A stretch of 64,000 nucleotides of DNA from Haemophilus sp. CCUG 60358 (GTDB lineage: Bacteria; Pseudomonadota; Gammaproteobacteria; Enterobacterales; Pasteurellaceae), in assembly GCF_001679485.1 (NCBI RefSeq), contig NZ_LZOZ01000003.1, forward strand, positions 26,361 through 90,360, given 5' to 3'. This document shows positions 38,642-47,480 of the stretch, in pieces. Numbering within the stretch: the stretch's first letter is position 1; each line of letters begins with the position of its first letter. A model generated the notes under the pieces. It was not told where the DNA came from and searched no databases. It saw nothing but the letters and a program-made list of their open reading frames with translations. A program made the translations under genes and the position numbers.

Positions 38642-40171
38642 TTAAGTAGCAGACAATTTCTGTAATAACCGATCCATGGCCCGATATCCTAGTGCTTCTG
38701 CTAAATGAGGTTGTTGTATCTCTTTTTCGCCATTTAAATCAGCAATTGTGCGTGAGACTTTTAAAATCCGATGATAGGCTCTTACTGAAAGTCCAAGCTT
38801 ATTCAGTGCATTCTCAAGGAATAATGCATCTTTATCTTGTAATTTACAGTCTCGTTCAATTTCTTTGCTTGAAAGATACGCATTGATTTTACCGGCTCGA
38901 GCAAGTTGAATTTCCCTCACTTTCAACACTTTTTCTCGTACTTGTTGGCTTGTCTCACCTCTATCCCCTATATTCTGTAAGCTACCTTGTGGCAGAAGAG
39001 GTACTTCAATAGATAAATCAAAGCGATCTAAAAACGGTCCTGAAAGTCGGTTTAAATAACGCATCACTTGCTGCGGTGAGGTGCGATTATGTGTTCCAGT
39101 ATAATGACCCGTTGGACTTGGATTCATCGCGGCAACGAGTTGAAAGCGAGCGGGGAACTGGATTTTCGCATTGGCACGCGAAATAATAATTTCTCCACTT
39201 TCTAATGGCTGGCGAAGCGCATCAAGCACTTTACGCTCAAACTCAGGCAATTCATCAAGAAAAAGTACGCCGTTATGTGCGAGCGATATTTCGCCTGGTT
39301 TTGGAATGGTTCCTCCACCTACTAAGGCAGGTAATGAGGCACTATGATGTGGCGCTCGAAACGGACGTTGTTTCCAGTTATGAAAATTTAATTCATTTTG
39401 TACTAAACTCGTAACCGAAGCGGTTTCAATCGCTTCTAAATCCGTCATTTCAGGGAGCAATGCAGTGAGACGACTTGCCAACATGGTTTTACCTGTCCCA
39501 GGTGGCCCTAAAAAGAGCAGGTTGTGCTGGCCTGCGGCAGCTATCATTAGTGCTCGTTTAGCATGTTGCTGACCAATAATATCGGTCAAATCTAAGTGAT
39601 TTTTAGCTGAAAATCCGACCGCACTTTCTTGTGCGAGTAATGAGGCCAAAGGTAATTTTTCTTGATTATTTAAGAATTGCACGACTTCCAAAAGGTTTTT
39701 AGCAAAATAAGTCTCTTGTTCTGAAACAAGCGAAGCCTCATTGGCATTTTGATAAGCGATAATGGGGGCTCGTTTCGCTTTTTGTGCCGCTAAAATGGCA
39801 GGAATGACACCGTGTACGCCACGTAATTCACCTGTTAATGCGAGTTCGCCAACGAATTCAAATTGTTTTAAACGGCTACCGTCGAGTTGATCTGATGCAG
39901 CCAAGATACCTATCGCAATGGGTAAATCAAATCGTCCCCCTTCTTTGGGTAAATCGGCTGGTGCAAGGTTGACGGTGATGCGTTTAGCAGGATATTTGAA
40001 CTGGGCATTCATTAATGCACTTCTGACCCGATCTTGCGCTTCTTTTACGGTTTTTTCGGGGAGACCAACTAAGGTAAATCCAGGCTTCCCGTTACTTAAA
40101 TGTACCTCAATGGTAACAAGAGGGGCTTGTACACCCATTGAGGCACGGCTATAAACAATGGCAAGAGACAT
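38642..40171 (-). CDS. comM: Competence helicase/ATPase ComM (YifB family)
   Basis: ComM is a hexameric AAA+ helicase that extends recombination of incoming single-stranded DNA, improving transformation. The 509 residues have an N-terminal ChlI-like domain (MSLAIVYSRASMGVQAP; FTLVGLPEKTVKEAQDRVRSAL; NLAPADLPKEGGRFDLPIAI), the AAA+ module with Walker A LFLGPPGTGKTMLASRL near residue 218, Walker B VLFLDELPEF near 293, and a C-terminal domain (SVRAYHRILKVSRTIADL). The start has an AGGAA ribosome site. It carries a CRP-S site upstream and one uptake signal within the gene (near 39622). Confidence 0.95.
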   Translation of the reverse strand: MSLAIVYSRASMGVQAPLVTIEVHLSNGKPGFTLVGLPEKTVKEAQDRVRSALMNAQFKYPAKRITVNLAPADLPKEGGRFDLPIAIGILAASDQLDGSRLKQFEFVGELALTGELRGVHGVIPAILAAQKAKRAPIIAYQNANEASLVSEQETYFAKNLLEVVQFLNNQEKLPLASLLAQESAVGFSAKNHLDLTDIIGQQHAKRALMIAAAGQHNLLFLGPPGTGKTMLASRLTALLPEMTDLEAIETASVTSLVQNELNFHNWKQRPFRAPHHSASLPALVGGGTIPKPGEISLAHNGVLFLDELPEFERKVLDALRQPLESGEIIISRANAKIQFPARFQLVAAMNPSPTGHYTGTHNRTSPQQVMRYLNRLSGPFLDRFDLSIEVPLLPQGSLQNIGDRGETSQQVREKVLKVREIQLARAGKINAYLSSKEIERDCKLQDKDALFLENALNKLGLSVRAYHRILKVSRTIADLNGEKEIQQPHLAEALGYRAMDRLLQKLSAT

Positions 40172-40213
40172 TCAGATTCCTTAAAGTGCGGTCAAAAATA
40201 ATTAGATTTTCGC

Positions 40214-40219
40214 ACTATA
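40214..40219 (-). promoter_or_regulatory. comM -10 element
   Basis: On the minus strand TATAGT begins at 40219, 48.5 bp from the centre of the CRP-S site, and predicts transcription from about 40207, 36 bp ahead of the start codon. Confidence 0.6.
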
Positions 40220-40254
40220 AAAAAAGCACAGAATGAAAGCATACATTCTGTGCT
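40219..40254 (-). terminator. engB terminator inside the comM promoter region
   Basis: AGCACAGAATG and CATTCTGTGCT (40225-40235, 40244-40254) form an 11-bp stem with an 8-nt loop and, on the minus strand, a run of Ts. It ends engB transcripts and occupies the space between the comM CRP-S site and its -10 hexamer. Confidence 0.85.
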
Positions 40255-40259
40255 ATTTT

Positions 40260-40275
40260 TGCGATCGAGATCGCA
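40260..40275 (-). promoter_or_regulatory. CRP-S (Sxy-dependent) competence site of comM
   Basis: TGCGATCGAGATCGCA is a perfect TGCGA-N6-TCGCA palindrome with an A/T-rich flank (TTTT before, GAAA after), as in competence CRP-S sites. It is 89 bp upstream of the comM start. Confidence 0.88.
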
Positions 40276-40300
40276 GAAATCATTTTTTCTTGATAAAAAA

Positions 40301-40915
40301 CTACGAGAAAAGTGGGGCAAACCAACTATCTAATTTGGCCGCTAATTTATCAATACCAATTTTATTTTGTGCAGAAAAGGCTTCGACTTGAATATCACCT
40401 TGGAAGGGTAAAATCGCTTCACGTACCATTTTGACCTGTTTGCTACGCGCACTTTGACTAAGTTTATCCGCTTTAGTTAAAAGCAGCATAACTGGTAAAT
40501 CAGCAGAAACTGCCCATTCGATCATTTGTTGGTCGAGATCTTTTAATGGATGACGAATATCCATCAGAACAACAAGCCCGCCTAAACATTCGCGTTTTTG
40601 CAAATATTCTCCGAGGGATTTTTGCCATTCAATTTTCATTTTCTCAGGAACGGCAGCATAACCATAGCCAGGTAAGTCTACCAGTTTACAATTCGGCTCT
40701 ACTTCAAAAAGGTTGATGAGCTGTGTACGACCAGGTGTTTTGGACGTTCTGGCTAAGCTTTTTTGATTGGTTAACGCATTAAGTGCGGTTGATTTTCCTG
40801 CATTTGAGCGTCCTGCAAAAGCAATTTCAATTCCAGTATCTTCTGGGATGGAACGAATATTTGGGGCGCTCGTAAGAAAATGCGTTTTATGATAATTCAG
40901 TTTAATTTCAGACAT
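40301..40915 (-). CDS. engB: Ribosome biogenesis GTPase EngB (YihA/YsxC)
   Basis: EngB is a GTPase required for large ribosomal subunit assembly. The 204 residues include G1 [19 protein letters not shown]2 [12 protein letters not shown]3 [11 protein letters not shown]4 LLTKADKL and the SAK-like [11 protein letters not shown]. The frame extends six codons upstream to 40933, but ATG 40915 has an AAAGGA ribosome site. An uptake signal (TAAGTGCGGT near 40782) is in the coding region. It precedes comM on the same strand and is separated by a terminator. Confidence 0.95.
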   Translation of the reverse strand: MSEIKLNYHKTHFLTSAPNIRSIPEDTGIEIAFAGRSNAGKSTALNALTNQKSLARTSKTPGRTQLINLFEVEPNCKLVDLPGYGYAAVPEKMKIEWQKSLGEYLQKRECLGGLVVLMDIRHPLKDLDQQMIEWAVSADLPVMLLLTKADKLSQSARSKQVKMVREAILPFQGDIQVEAFSAQNKIGIDKLAAKLDSWFAPLFS

Positions 40916-41028
40916 AATGGTTCCTTTCATCAATTGATCCTAGCATATCACAAATAGAAAAATTGCTGAAATTATGAGAGAATGCGCGCTTTGTGTGATT
41001 TAAAGCCTCTTTAATTATATTAATAACT

Positions 41029-41898
41029 ATGGAATCTCAAGAGAATCAATATCGCTGGCCAAAAGCGGAAGCCGTTTATCCCGATAGACCTGGGCGTTCT
41101 TATACGCTTAAGCGCCTACGTTATCGTCTTCGTGCTTTTTTACACCGTGGATTAATTGCTCAATTTGAGCAATTTATTAACCAGCATCCTTTTCTTGTGA
41201 CGTTATTAAATGAACATGCAGATTATAGCTATCCGTTAGTTTATCGTTTTTTAGATAAACGTTTTAACAGTAAACAGCGTTTCCAAGCTATCTGCGATAA
41301 TCTACTTTTTTTACCTAAAAAATTGAGCGCACTTTCAGCACCTATTTATAAAACGTCATTAAGTTTTGGTGAAGTGATTCCTGATTTTGAAATGATATTG
41401 TCGATGACCACACACCAACCAATGGAAGGCTATTGGGTATTGGAGTTATGGCATAAACCACGTAATGAATTAGTGTATTTGCTTACTTTTGCCAAACTTG
41501 ACGAGTCATTGCTTATTTCTGTGGTGCAGGGGCCCAATTTTGAGGGTTCTAAAGAGATGGTGAAGCAACTCACAAAAACTTGTCATGGTTTGCGCCCTGC
41601 TTATTTGATGGTGGAAACGATGAAAGCATTGACGAAAGCGTTGGGTTTTAAGACGTTATTGGGCATTCCACAAAAATATCAAAATAAATCGCGTTTTATT
41701 CAAAGTTCACATTATGTCGTAGATTATGATGCGATTTTTGCTGAATCAGGTGGACAGTTGAAGGACTATTGGGAATTACCTTTAGAAATAGATAGAAATC
41801 TTGATGATGTGCCGAGTAAGAAACGTTCTATGTATCGTAAACGTTATGCGATGATAGATGATTTGGCTAAAGTAATCGAAGAAACGTTAGGATTGTAA
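41029..41898 (+). CDS. VirK/YbjX (DUF535) family protein
   Basis: This 289-residue protein belongs to the VirK/YbjX family. In some enteric bacteria, members affect virulence, envelope integrity or peptide resistance; the biochemical role is unknown. Recognisable segments are HPFLVTLLNEHADYSYPLVYRFLDKRFN, EGYWVLELWHKPRNELVYLLTF, VQGPNFEGSKEMVKQLTK, LRPAYLMVETMKALTKALG and DYWELPLE near the C-terminus. No signal peptide or membrane segment is seen. The start has a weak ribosome site. Confidence 0.85.
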   Translation: MESQENQYRWPKAEAVYPDRPGRSYTLKRLRYRLRAFLHRGLIAQFEQFINQHPFLVTLLNEHADYSYPLVYRFLDKRFNSKQRFQAICDNLLFLPKKLSALSAPIYKTSLSFGEVIPDFEMILSMTTHQPMEGYWVLELWHKPRNELVYLLTFAKLDESLLISVVQGPNFEGSKEMVKQLTKTCHGLRPAYLMVETMKALTKALGFKTLLGIPQKYQNKSRFIQSSHYVVDYDAIFAESGGQLKDYWELPLEIDRNLDDVPSKKRSMYRKRYAMIDDLAKVIEETLGL

Positions 41899-41902
41899 AA
41901 GT

Positions 41903-41934
41903 AAAAAGTGCGGTGAATTTTGACCGCACTTTTT
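41903..41934. terminator. Uptake-signal hairpin between the VirK-like gene and oppF
   Basis: AAAAAGTGCGGT and ACCGCACTTTTT form a 12-bp stem with an 8-nt loop between convergent genes, ending three bases before the oppF stop, so it can act in both directions. Confidence 0.85.
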
Positions 41935-41937
41935 GTT

Positions 41938-42936
41938 TTATAAGACTTTCAAACAAGCCACAAAATGGCTGTTGTTTTGGCTGGTTAAAGGTGGTTTTTG
42001 TTTCGCACAATTTTCATCAGCTTTCAGGCAGCGAGTTCGGAACACGCAACCAGACGGTGGATTAATTGGCGAAGGCAGCTCACCTTCAAGTAATTCGATG
42101 GACTTATTGCGTTCCAATTTCGGATCGGGAATTGGAACGGCAGACATTAAGGCTTTGGTATAAGGATGTTTGGTATTGTTATATACCTCCTCATCACTGC
42201 CTAATTCCATGGCATTGCCTAAATACATCACTAACACGCGGTCAGAAATGTGTTTTACCACCGCCAAATCATGAGCGATGAAAATTAAGGAAAGCCCCAT
42301 TTCTTTTTGCAGGGATTTCAATAAATTCACCACTTGAGCCTGAATAGACACATCCAGAGCAGAAACAGGTTCATCACAAATGATCATTTTGGGCTCAATG
42401 ATTAAGGCGCGAGCAATACCGATACGCTGACATTGGCCACCAGAAAACTCATGCGGATAACGGTTAATCAAGTTCGGTAAAAGCCCGACTTTCAACATCA
42501 TAGCTTGCACTTTTTCTTTCACTTCAGCGGCACTTAGATGTGGTTGGTAGATTTTTAATGGCTCAGCGATGATTTCTCCAATATTCATTCGCGGATTGAG
42601 AGAGGCAAGCGGGTCTTGGAAAATCATTTGAATGTCTTTACGCGTTTCTTTCCATTGTTTCGCTGATTGTTTTCGCAAATTTTTGCCAAGCCACAAGATT
42701 TCCCCTTCACTCGCTTCGACTAAACCGATAATAGCGCGTGCAAGCGTGGATTTACCGCAACCGGATTCACCCACTACACCGAGAGTTTCACCTGCGTAAA
42801 GTTTAAAAGACACATCTTTCACTGCTTTTAAGGTTTGCGGTTTGGCGAAGAAAAGGGATTTATCATTTTTAATTTTAAAACTGACGCCTAAGTGATTGAC
42901 TTCAAGGAGTAATTCTTTGTTGTTTGAGACTGTCAT
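41938..42936 (-). CDS. oppF: Oligopeptide ABC transporter ATPase OppF
   Basis: OppF is one of the two cytoplasmic ATPases of the oligopeptide importer. The 332 residues contain Walker A GVVGESGCGKSTLARA, a Q-loop at MIFQDPLASLNPR, the signature FSGGQCQRIGIARAL, Walker B MIICDEPVSALDVS, and the peptide transporter C-terminal 4Fe-4S-type cysteine motif with CVFRTRC, CLKADENC and further Cys residues. It overlaps oppD by 4 bases (ATGA), so translation is coupled, and is last in oppABCDF. Confidence 0.95.
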   Translation of the reverse strand: MTVSNNKELLLEVNHLGVSFKIKNDKSLFFAKPQTLKAVKDVSFKLYAGETLGVVGESGCGKSTLARAIIGLVEASEGEILWLGKNLRKQSAKQWKETRKDIQMIFQDPLASLNPRMNIGEIIAEPLKIYQPHLSAAEVKEKVQAMMLKVGLLPNLINRYPHEFSGGQCQRIGIARALIIEPKMIICDEPVSALDVSIQAQVVNLLKSLQKEMGLSLIFIAHDLAVVKHISDRVLVMYLGNAMELGSDEEVYNNTKHPYTKALMSAVPIPDPKLERNKSIELLEGELPSPINPPSGCVFRTRCLKADENCAKQKPPLTSQNNSHFVACLKVL

Positions 42937-43904
42937 AGGTTAAATTTCTCCGCGGGTAACCAACAATTACGTAATTGATCGTGATTAAATGTAGTCAGTT
43001 TTGGGGCAGTTTGGCATTGTTCGGTAGCAAATTGGCAACGTGGTGAGAATGGGCAACCTTTTGGCAAATGCAACAGATTCGGTGGATTGCCTGGAATGGT
43101 CACTAAGTGTTCTTCGTTGCCATCTAAGCGAGGAATTGCATCCATTAAGCCAATGGAATAAGGATGAGTCGGATGATAGAAAATTTGTTCCGCTGTGCCG
43201 TATTCCATGGTTCGCCCTGCATACATCACCATGACTTGATCGCAGATACCAGCCACTACACCAAGATCATGGGTAATCATAATAATTGCAGTATTAAATT
43301 CGCGTTTTAACTCATTTAACAAGGTCATGATTTGTGCTTGAACGGTCACATCCAAAGCAGTGGTTGGTTCATCTGCAATGAGTAGTTTTGGACGGCATAA
43401 TAAGGCCATCGCAATCATCACGCGTTGACGCATACCACCCGAAAATTCATGAGGATACATGCCCATGCGTTTTTTTGCTTCTGGCATTTTAACTGCATCC
43501 AACATTTTTACGGATTCGGCAAAGGCAGTTTGTTTATCATAGCCTTTGTGCAATTGCAGCACTTCCATGAGTTGTGCACCGATTTTCATGTATGGGTTGA
43601 GTGACGTCATTGGGTCTTGGAAAATCATGGAAATTTGCTCGGCACGGATTTTATTCAACTCAGCATTCGGTAAATTGACTAATTCCTTACCTTCAAAAAT
43701 GGCTGAGCCTTCTACTTTACCGTTGGCTGCCAATAAACCCATTAAAGCAAAGGCCGTTTGTGACTTACCTGAACCACTTTCACCTACAATACCGAGCGTG
43801 CTTCCCGCATTAAGCGTGAAGTTTAAATCATTCACCGCAGTGACGGTACCATCGGGTGTTTTGAAGCGAACGTAGAGATTTTTTACATCTAATAAAGGAT
43901 TCAT
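42933..43904 (-). CDS. oppD: Oligopeptide ABC transporter ATPase OppD
   Basis: OppD is the second ATPase of the peptide importer. The 323 residues show Walker A GIVGESGSGKSQTA, Q-loop SMIFQDPMTSLNPY, signature FSGGMRQRVMIAMAL, Walker B LLIADEPTTALDVT, and the cysteine motif CPFSPRCQFATEQC near the C-terminus. GGAGCGAA precedes the start. It is 9 bp after oppC and overlaps oppF. Confidence 0.95.
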   Translation of the reverse strand: MNPLLDVKNLYVRFKTPDGTVTAVNDLNFTLNAGSTLGIVGESGSGKSQTAFALMGLLAANGKVEGSAIFEGKELVNLPNAELNKIRAEQISMIFQDPMTSLNPYMKIGAQLMEVLQLHKGYDKQTAFAESVKMLDAVKMPEAKKRMGMYPHEFSGGMRQRVMIAMALLCRPKLLIADEPTTALDVTVQAQIMTLLNELKREFNTAIIMITHDLGVVAGICDQVMVMYAGRTMEYGTAEQIFYHPTHPYSIGLMDAIPRLDGNEEHLVTIPGNPPNLLHLPKGCPFSPRCQFATEQCQTAPKLTTFNHDQLRNCWLPAEKFNL

Positions 43905-43913
43905 TATTCGCTC

Positions 43914-44849
43914 CTATCGGTCTTTCGGATCCAGGGCATCACGCAACCCATCACCAATAAAGTTAAAACAAAATAATGTGAGACAAAGGAAAAATGCCGG
44001 GAAAATTAATAACCAAGGCGAGACTTCCATTTGTGCTGCACCATCACTTAATAGCGCTCCCCAGCTACTCATCGGCTCTTGAGTTCCTAAGCCTAAGAAG
44101 CTTAAGAATGATTCGAATAGAATGAGTCCTGGTACTTCAAGTGAGGCATACACAGCCACTAAGCCCAATACATTTGGAATAATATGCTTGAAAATGATTT
44201 GGCGACGTGGCACGCCACAAACAATCGCCGCTTCGACAAATTCTTTATTTTTTAGGCTGAGGGTTTGTCCCCGCACGATACGCGCAAGACCAAGCCAGGC
44301 AATGGCCCCGATCGCGATAAAAATCAAGAAAATATTTTGGCCAAAAAGGGTCACCAACAAAATGACGAAAAACATAAATGGAAATGAGCTAAGAATTTCT
44401 AAAAAACGCATCATTAACATATCTGTCTTGCCACCCACATAGCCGGAAATTGCGCCATAAATTGTGCCGATAGTCACGGAAATGAAAGCACCAGCAATAC
44501 CGACCAATAAGGAAATACGTCCACCGATAGCAGTACGTACCAACAAGTCTCGACCAGAGGCATCAGTACCAAAGAAGTGATAACCTTCCATAGTCGGTGC
44601 ACTACTCATCATATTCCAATCGGTGTCTTCATAGGTAAAGGGGAAGAACCAAGGCGCAATGGTGATAAATATAATAATAAATGCCAAAATAATGAGACTG
44701 GCAACGGCAGCCTTATTGCGGAAAAAACGGCGTTTCGCATCTTGCCATAGGCTGCGGCCTTCCAGTTGCATTTCTTCAATACGGTCAGCCACTTGCTCCA
44801 CAAAATCCGCATTTTTCTGATTAATCGGCTGAGTACGATAATCTGTCAT
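43914..44849 (-). CDS. oppC: Oligopeptide ABC transporter permease OppC
   Basis: This 311-residue inner-membrane subunit has an N-terminal cytoplasmic region, a first helix (AAVASLIILAFIIIFITI), a long periplasmic loop, and five further helices. The family signature FVEAAIVCGVPRRQIIFKHIIPN is the coupling helix segment that contacts the ATPases. FGTDASGRDLLVRTAIGGRISLLVG is typical of the DppC/OppC loop. AAGGAC is its ribosome site, and oppD begins 9 bp after its stop. Confidence 0.95.
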   Translation of the reverse strand: MTDYRTQPINQKNADFVEQVADRIEEMQLEGRSLWQDAKRRFFRNKAAVASLIILAFIIIFITIAPWFFPFTYEDTDWNMMSSAPTMEGYHFFGTDASGRDLLVRTAIGGRISLLVGIAGAFISVTIGTIYGAISGYVGGKTDMLMMRFLEILSSFPFMFFVILLVTLFGQNIFLIFIAIGAIAWLGLARIVRGQTLSLKNKEFVEAAIVCGVPRRQIIFKHIIPNVLGLVAVYASLEVPGLILFESFLSFLGLGTQEPMSSWGALLSDGAAQMEVSPWLLIFPAFFLCLTLFCFNFIGDGLRDALDPKDR

Positions 44850-44858
44850 AACTTGTCC

Positions 44859-45779
44859 TTAATAACGAATTTTTGGATCGATAATGGCGTATAGAATGTC
44901 CACAATCGCATTAAATAAAATGGTCAATGTGCCCACTAAAATGGTGAGACTTAACACCAAAGAGTAATCACGGTTTAATGCACCGTTTACAAATAATAAC
45001 CCCATGCCAGGTAAACCAAATACGCTTTCGATTACCATTGAGCCGGTAATAATCCCCACAAAAGCAGGCCCTAAATAGGTAATCACAGGTAAAAGAGCAG
45101 GGCGCAAAGCATGTTTTAAAATGATTCTTGAGGTTGAAAGTCCTTTAGCTTTGGCGGTACGAATAAAGTTGGAGTGCAGTACCTCAATCATGGATCCTCG
45201 CATAATCCGCGCAATTCCCGCGACATACGCGATAGTCAACGAAGCCACCGGTAACACAATATACATGGCCGCGCCACCGTTCCAACCACCGGCCGGCAAC
45301 CAGCCTAAATAAATAGCGAAAATCAGCACTAAAACCGGGGCAAAGACAAAGCTTGGCATAATGACCCCGAGCATAGAGAAACTCATCAAAATATAATCCC
45401 AACGACTATTTTGGTTGAGTGCGGCAAGGGTACCGGCGGTTACGCCCAAGACCACGGCAAAGGCGAAAGCGACCATACCTAATTTTAAGGAAACAGGAAA
45501 AGCGGAGGCAATTAAGTCGTTGACCGATTGATCTTTATATTTAAAAGAGGGACCAAAATCGCCTTTGGAGAGATTTTCCAAATAAAGAAAATATTGTTTA
45601 TGTAATGGTTCATTTAAATGGTATTTAGCCTCGATATTTGCCATAACTTCTGGCGGGTAAGCACGTTCCGAGGTGAACGGACTGCCAGGGGCGAGGCGCA
45701 TCAGAAAGAAGGAAAAAGTAATCAAAATAAACAGCGTCGGTAAGGCTTCCAACAGCCGTTTAAAAATAAATTTGAGCAT
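44859..45779 (-). CDS. oppB: Oligopeptide ABC transporter permease OppB
   Basis: OppB is the second membrane subunit of the importer. The 306 residues begin MLKFIFKRLLEALPTLFILITFSFFLMRLAPGSPF (split here as the usual first helix and periplasmic start), carry the coupling segment FIRTAKAKGLSTSRIILKHALRPALLPVI, and end in helices with SVFGLPGMGLLFVNGA. The frame extends five codons upstream to 45794, but ATG 45779 has a GGAG ribosome site. It starts 75 bp after oppA, with an uptake-signal hairpin in between. Confidence 0.94.
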   Translation of the reverse strand: MLKFIFKRLLEALPTLFILITFSFFLMRLAPGSPFTSERAYPPEVMANIEAKYHLNEPLHKQYFLYLENLSKGDFGPSFKYKDQSVNDLIASAFPVSLKLGMVAFAFAVVLGVTAGTLAALNQNSRWDYILMSFSMLGVIMPSFVFAPVLVLIFAIYLGWLPAGGWNGGAAMYIVLPVASLTIAYVAGIARIMRGSMIEVLHSNFIRTAKAKGLSTSRIILKHALRPALLPVITYLGPAFVGIITGSMVIESVFGLPGMGLLFVNGALNRDYSLVLSLTILVGTLTILFNAIVDILYAIIDPKIRY

Positions 45780-45803
45780 AACAACTCCAACCAAAATAGG
45801 AAA

Positions 45804-45838
45804 AGTGCGGCTAAAAACAAGGGATTTTTAACCGCACT
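45804..45838 (-). terminator. Uptake-signal attenuator between oppA and oppB
   Basis: AGTGCGG and CCGCACT arms, with T/A-rich extensions (TAAAAA and TTTTTA), form a stem with one internal mismatch, followed on the minus strand by TTTTCC. It lies in the 75-bp gap within the operon, so it would reduce transcription past oppA rather than end it. Confidence 0.65.
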
Positions 45839-45854
45839 AAATATCGGCAATAAA

Positions 45855-47480
45855 TTAATGTTTAATAATATAAAGATTGCGTAAGTAGATTTGATCTTGC
45901 GGATCTTTGCCGGTGTAGCCTTTCACATAAGGTTTTACTAAACGCGGATTGACATAGTTAAAGATTGGTACAATACCGTAATCTTTTGCAAGAATTTCTT
46001 CGGCTTTCGCATAGGCTTTTGCACGGCCTTCGGCATCGGTTGCAGCGTAGGATTCGGCTATTGCTTTATCATATTCCGGATTCGCATATTTCGCGGTGTT
46101 ATTGCTGGAATTAGATAAGAAATAGTTACCAAATGTGGTTGCTTGGTTGTAGTCCGCATTCCATCCTGCACGAGCAACATCGTAACGACCGGCACGACGA
46201 CTATCGATATAGGTTTTCCATTCTTGGTTTTCTAATTTTACATCCACTAAGCCTTTAGTATTGGCTTTCCACATAGAAGCTGCAGCGATGGCGACTTTCT
46301 TGTGGTTTTCGTTGGTGTTGTAAAGAATGCTGAATTTTAATGGATTCGCTTTGCTATAACCCGCTTCTTCTAAGAGTTTGATGGCTTCTTCATTACGCTG
46401 TGCCATTGGTTCTTTGGAATAGGCCGGTTGTTGAATGAGCTGACCTTCTTCGATGTAGGTTGGCGTAAACACATAAGTTGGCGTTTGGCCTTGGCCCAAA
46501 ACTTTATCGGTGATTACATTACGATCAAGGGATAAATTCAAGGCTTTACGAATATTCACGTTATCAAAAGGCGCTTTCTTATTGTTTAACTCGTAAGAAT
46601 AGGTCGCAAGGGTGCGAGTAATGTATACTTCACCTGGCAATTCTTTTTGTAATTTAGCGAATTGTTCTGGCGGTAAACCATAACTGGTCATATCTAAATC
46701 GCCTGCACGATAACGCGCCACATCGGTACTAGGGTTTTCAATCGCAAGGAATGTTGCACTGTTAATGACAGTCTCTTTATCGTTCCAGTAGAGTGGGTTG
46801 CGTTCAAATTCGATTTTTTCGTTAATAATGTGGTTTGCCAGTTTATAGGCACCGTTACCTACATAGTTTTCTTTTTTCACCCATGCATCACCTAATTTTT
46901 CGACTACTTTTTGCGGTAATGGCAATAAGGATTGGTGAGTCGTTAAACTAACTGCATAAGGGACAGGATTGGTCGCATGAACTACAAAGGTATAATCATC
47001 TTTTGCTTCAACCCCTAATTCAGCTGGTTTTTTCTTACCGTCAATGATGTCTTGCGCATTTTCAACTTGTAAATAACTTAGGTAACTTGCATAAGGCGCA
47101 GCAGTTGCAGGATCCACTAAACGACGCCACGCAAACACGAAATCGTGCGCGGTAACGGGATCGCCATTTGACCATTTGGCATCTTTACGTAAATGGAATG
47201 TCCAAGTTTTAAAGTCTGGCGTATTTTCCCAACTTTCAGCTACACCCGGTTGAAGTTTACCTTCAGAGTCTGAGGTGACGAGGCCTTCAAGTAATTGATA
47301 AGCAACGTTAGATTCAGGTACACCTTCAGTTTTTTGTGGGTCAAAACTTTGTGGTTCAGCCCCGTTATTGATCACGATATGTTGTTTTTCATCTAATTGC
47401 GTTCCCTCAGGTACTATAACCGCTTGAGCAGAATAGGAAAGAGCAAGAGCAATTGCAGAGAAAAGTAGTTTGTGTTGCAT
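45855..47480 (-). CDS. oppA: Periplasmic oligopeptide-binding protein OppA
   Basis: OppA captures peptides in the periplasm for the OppBCDF complex. The 541 residues have a signal peptide (MQHKLLFSAIALALSYSAQA) and the SBP family 5 fold: NNGAEPQSFDPQKTEGVPESNVAYQLLEGL, WSNGDPVTAHDFVFAWRRL and YEKLN-type later lobes, ending with YGIVPIFNYVNPRLVKPYVKGYTG. A strong AAGGAGG ribosome site precedes the ATG. Codons 2-5 contain an ACA-rich motif that could pair with GcvB sRNA. Confidence 0.95.
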   Translation of the reverse strand: MQHKLLFSAIALALSYSAQAVIVPEGTQLDEKQHIVINNGAEPQSFDPQKTEGVPESNVAYQLLEGLVTSDSEGKLQPGVAESWENTPDFKTWTFHLRKDAKWSNGDPVTAHDFVFAWRRLVDPATAAPYASYLSYLQVENAQDIIDGKKKPAELGVEAKDDYTFVVHATNPVPYAVSLTTHQSLLPLPQKVVEKLGDAWVKKENYVGNGAYKLANHIINEKIEFERNPLYWNDKETVINSATFLAIENPSTDVARYRAGDLDMTSYGLPPEQFAKLQKELPGEVYITRTLATYSYELNNKKAPFDNVNIRKALNLSLDRNVITDKVLGQGQTPTYVFTPTYIEEGQLIQQPAYSKEPMAQRNEEAIKLLEEAGYSKANPLKFSILYNTNENHKKVAIAAASMWKANTKGLVDVKLENQEWKTYIDSRRAGRYDVARAGWNADYNQATTFGNYFLSNSSNNTAKYANPEYDKAIAESYAATDAEGRAKAYAKAEEILAKDYGIVPIFNYVNPRLVKPYVKGYTGKDPQDQIYLRNLYIIKH

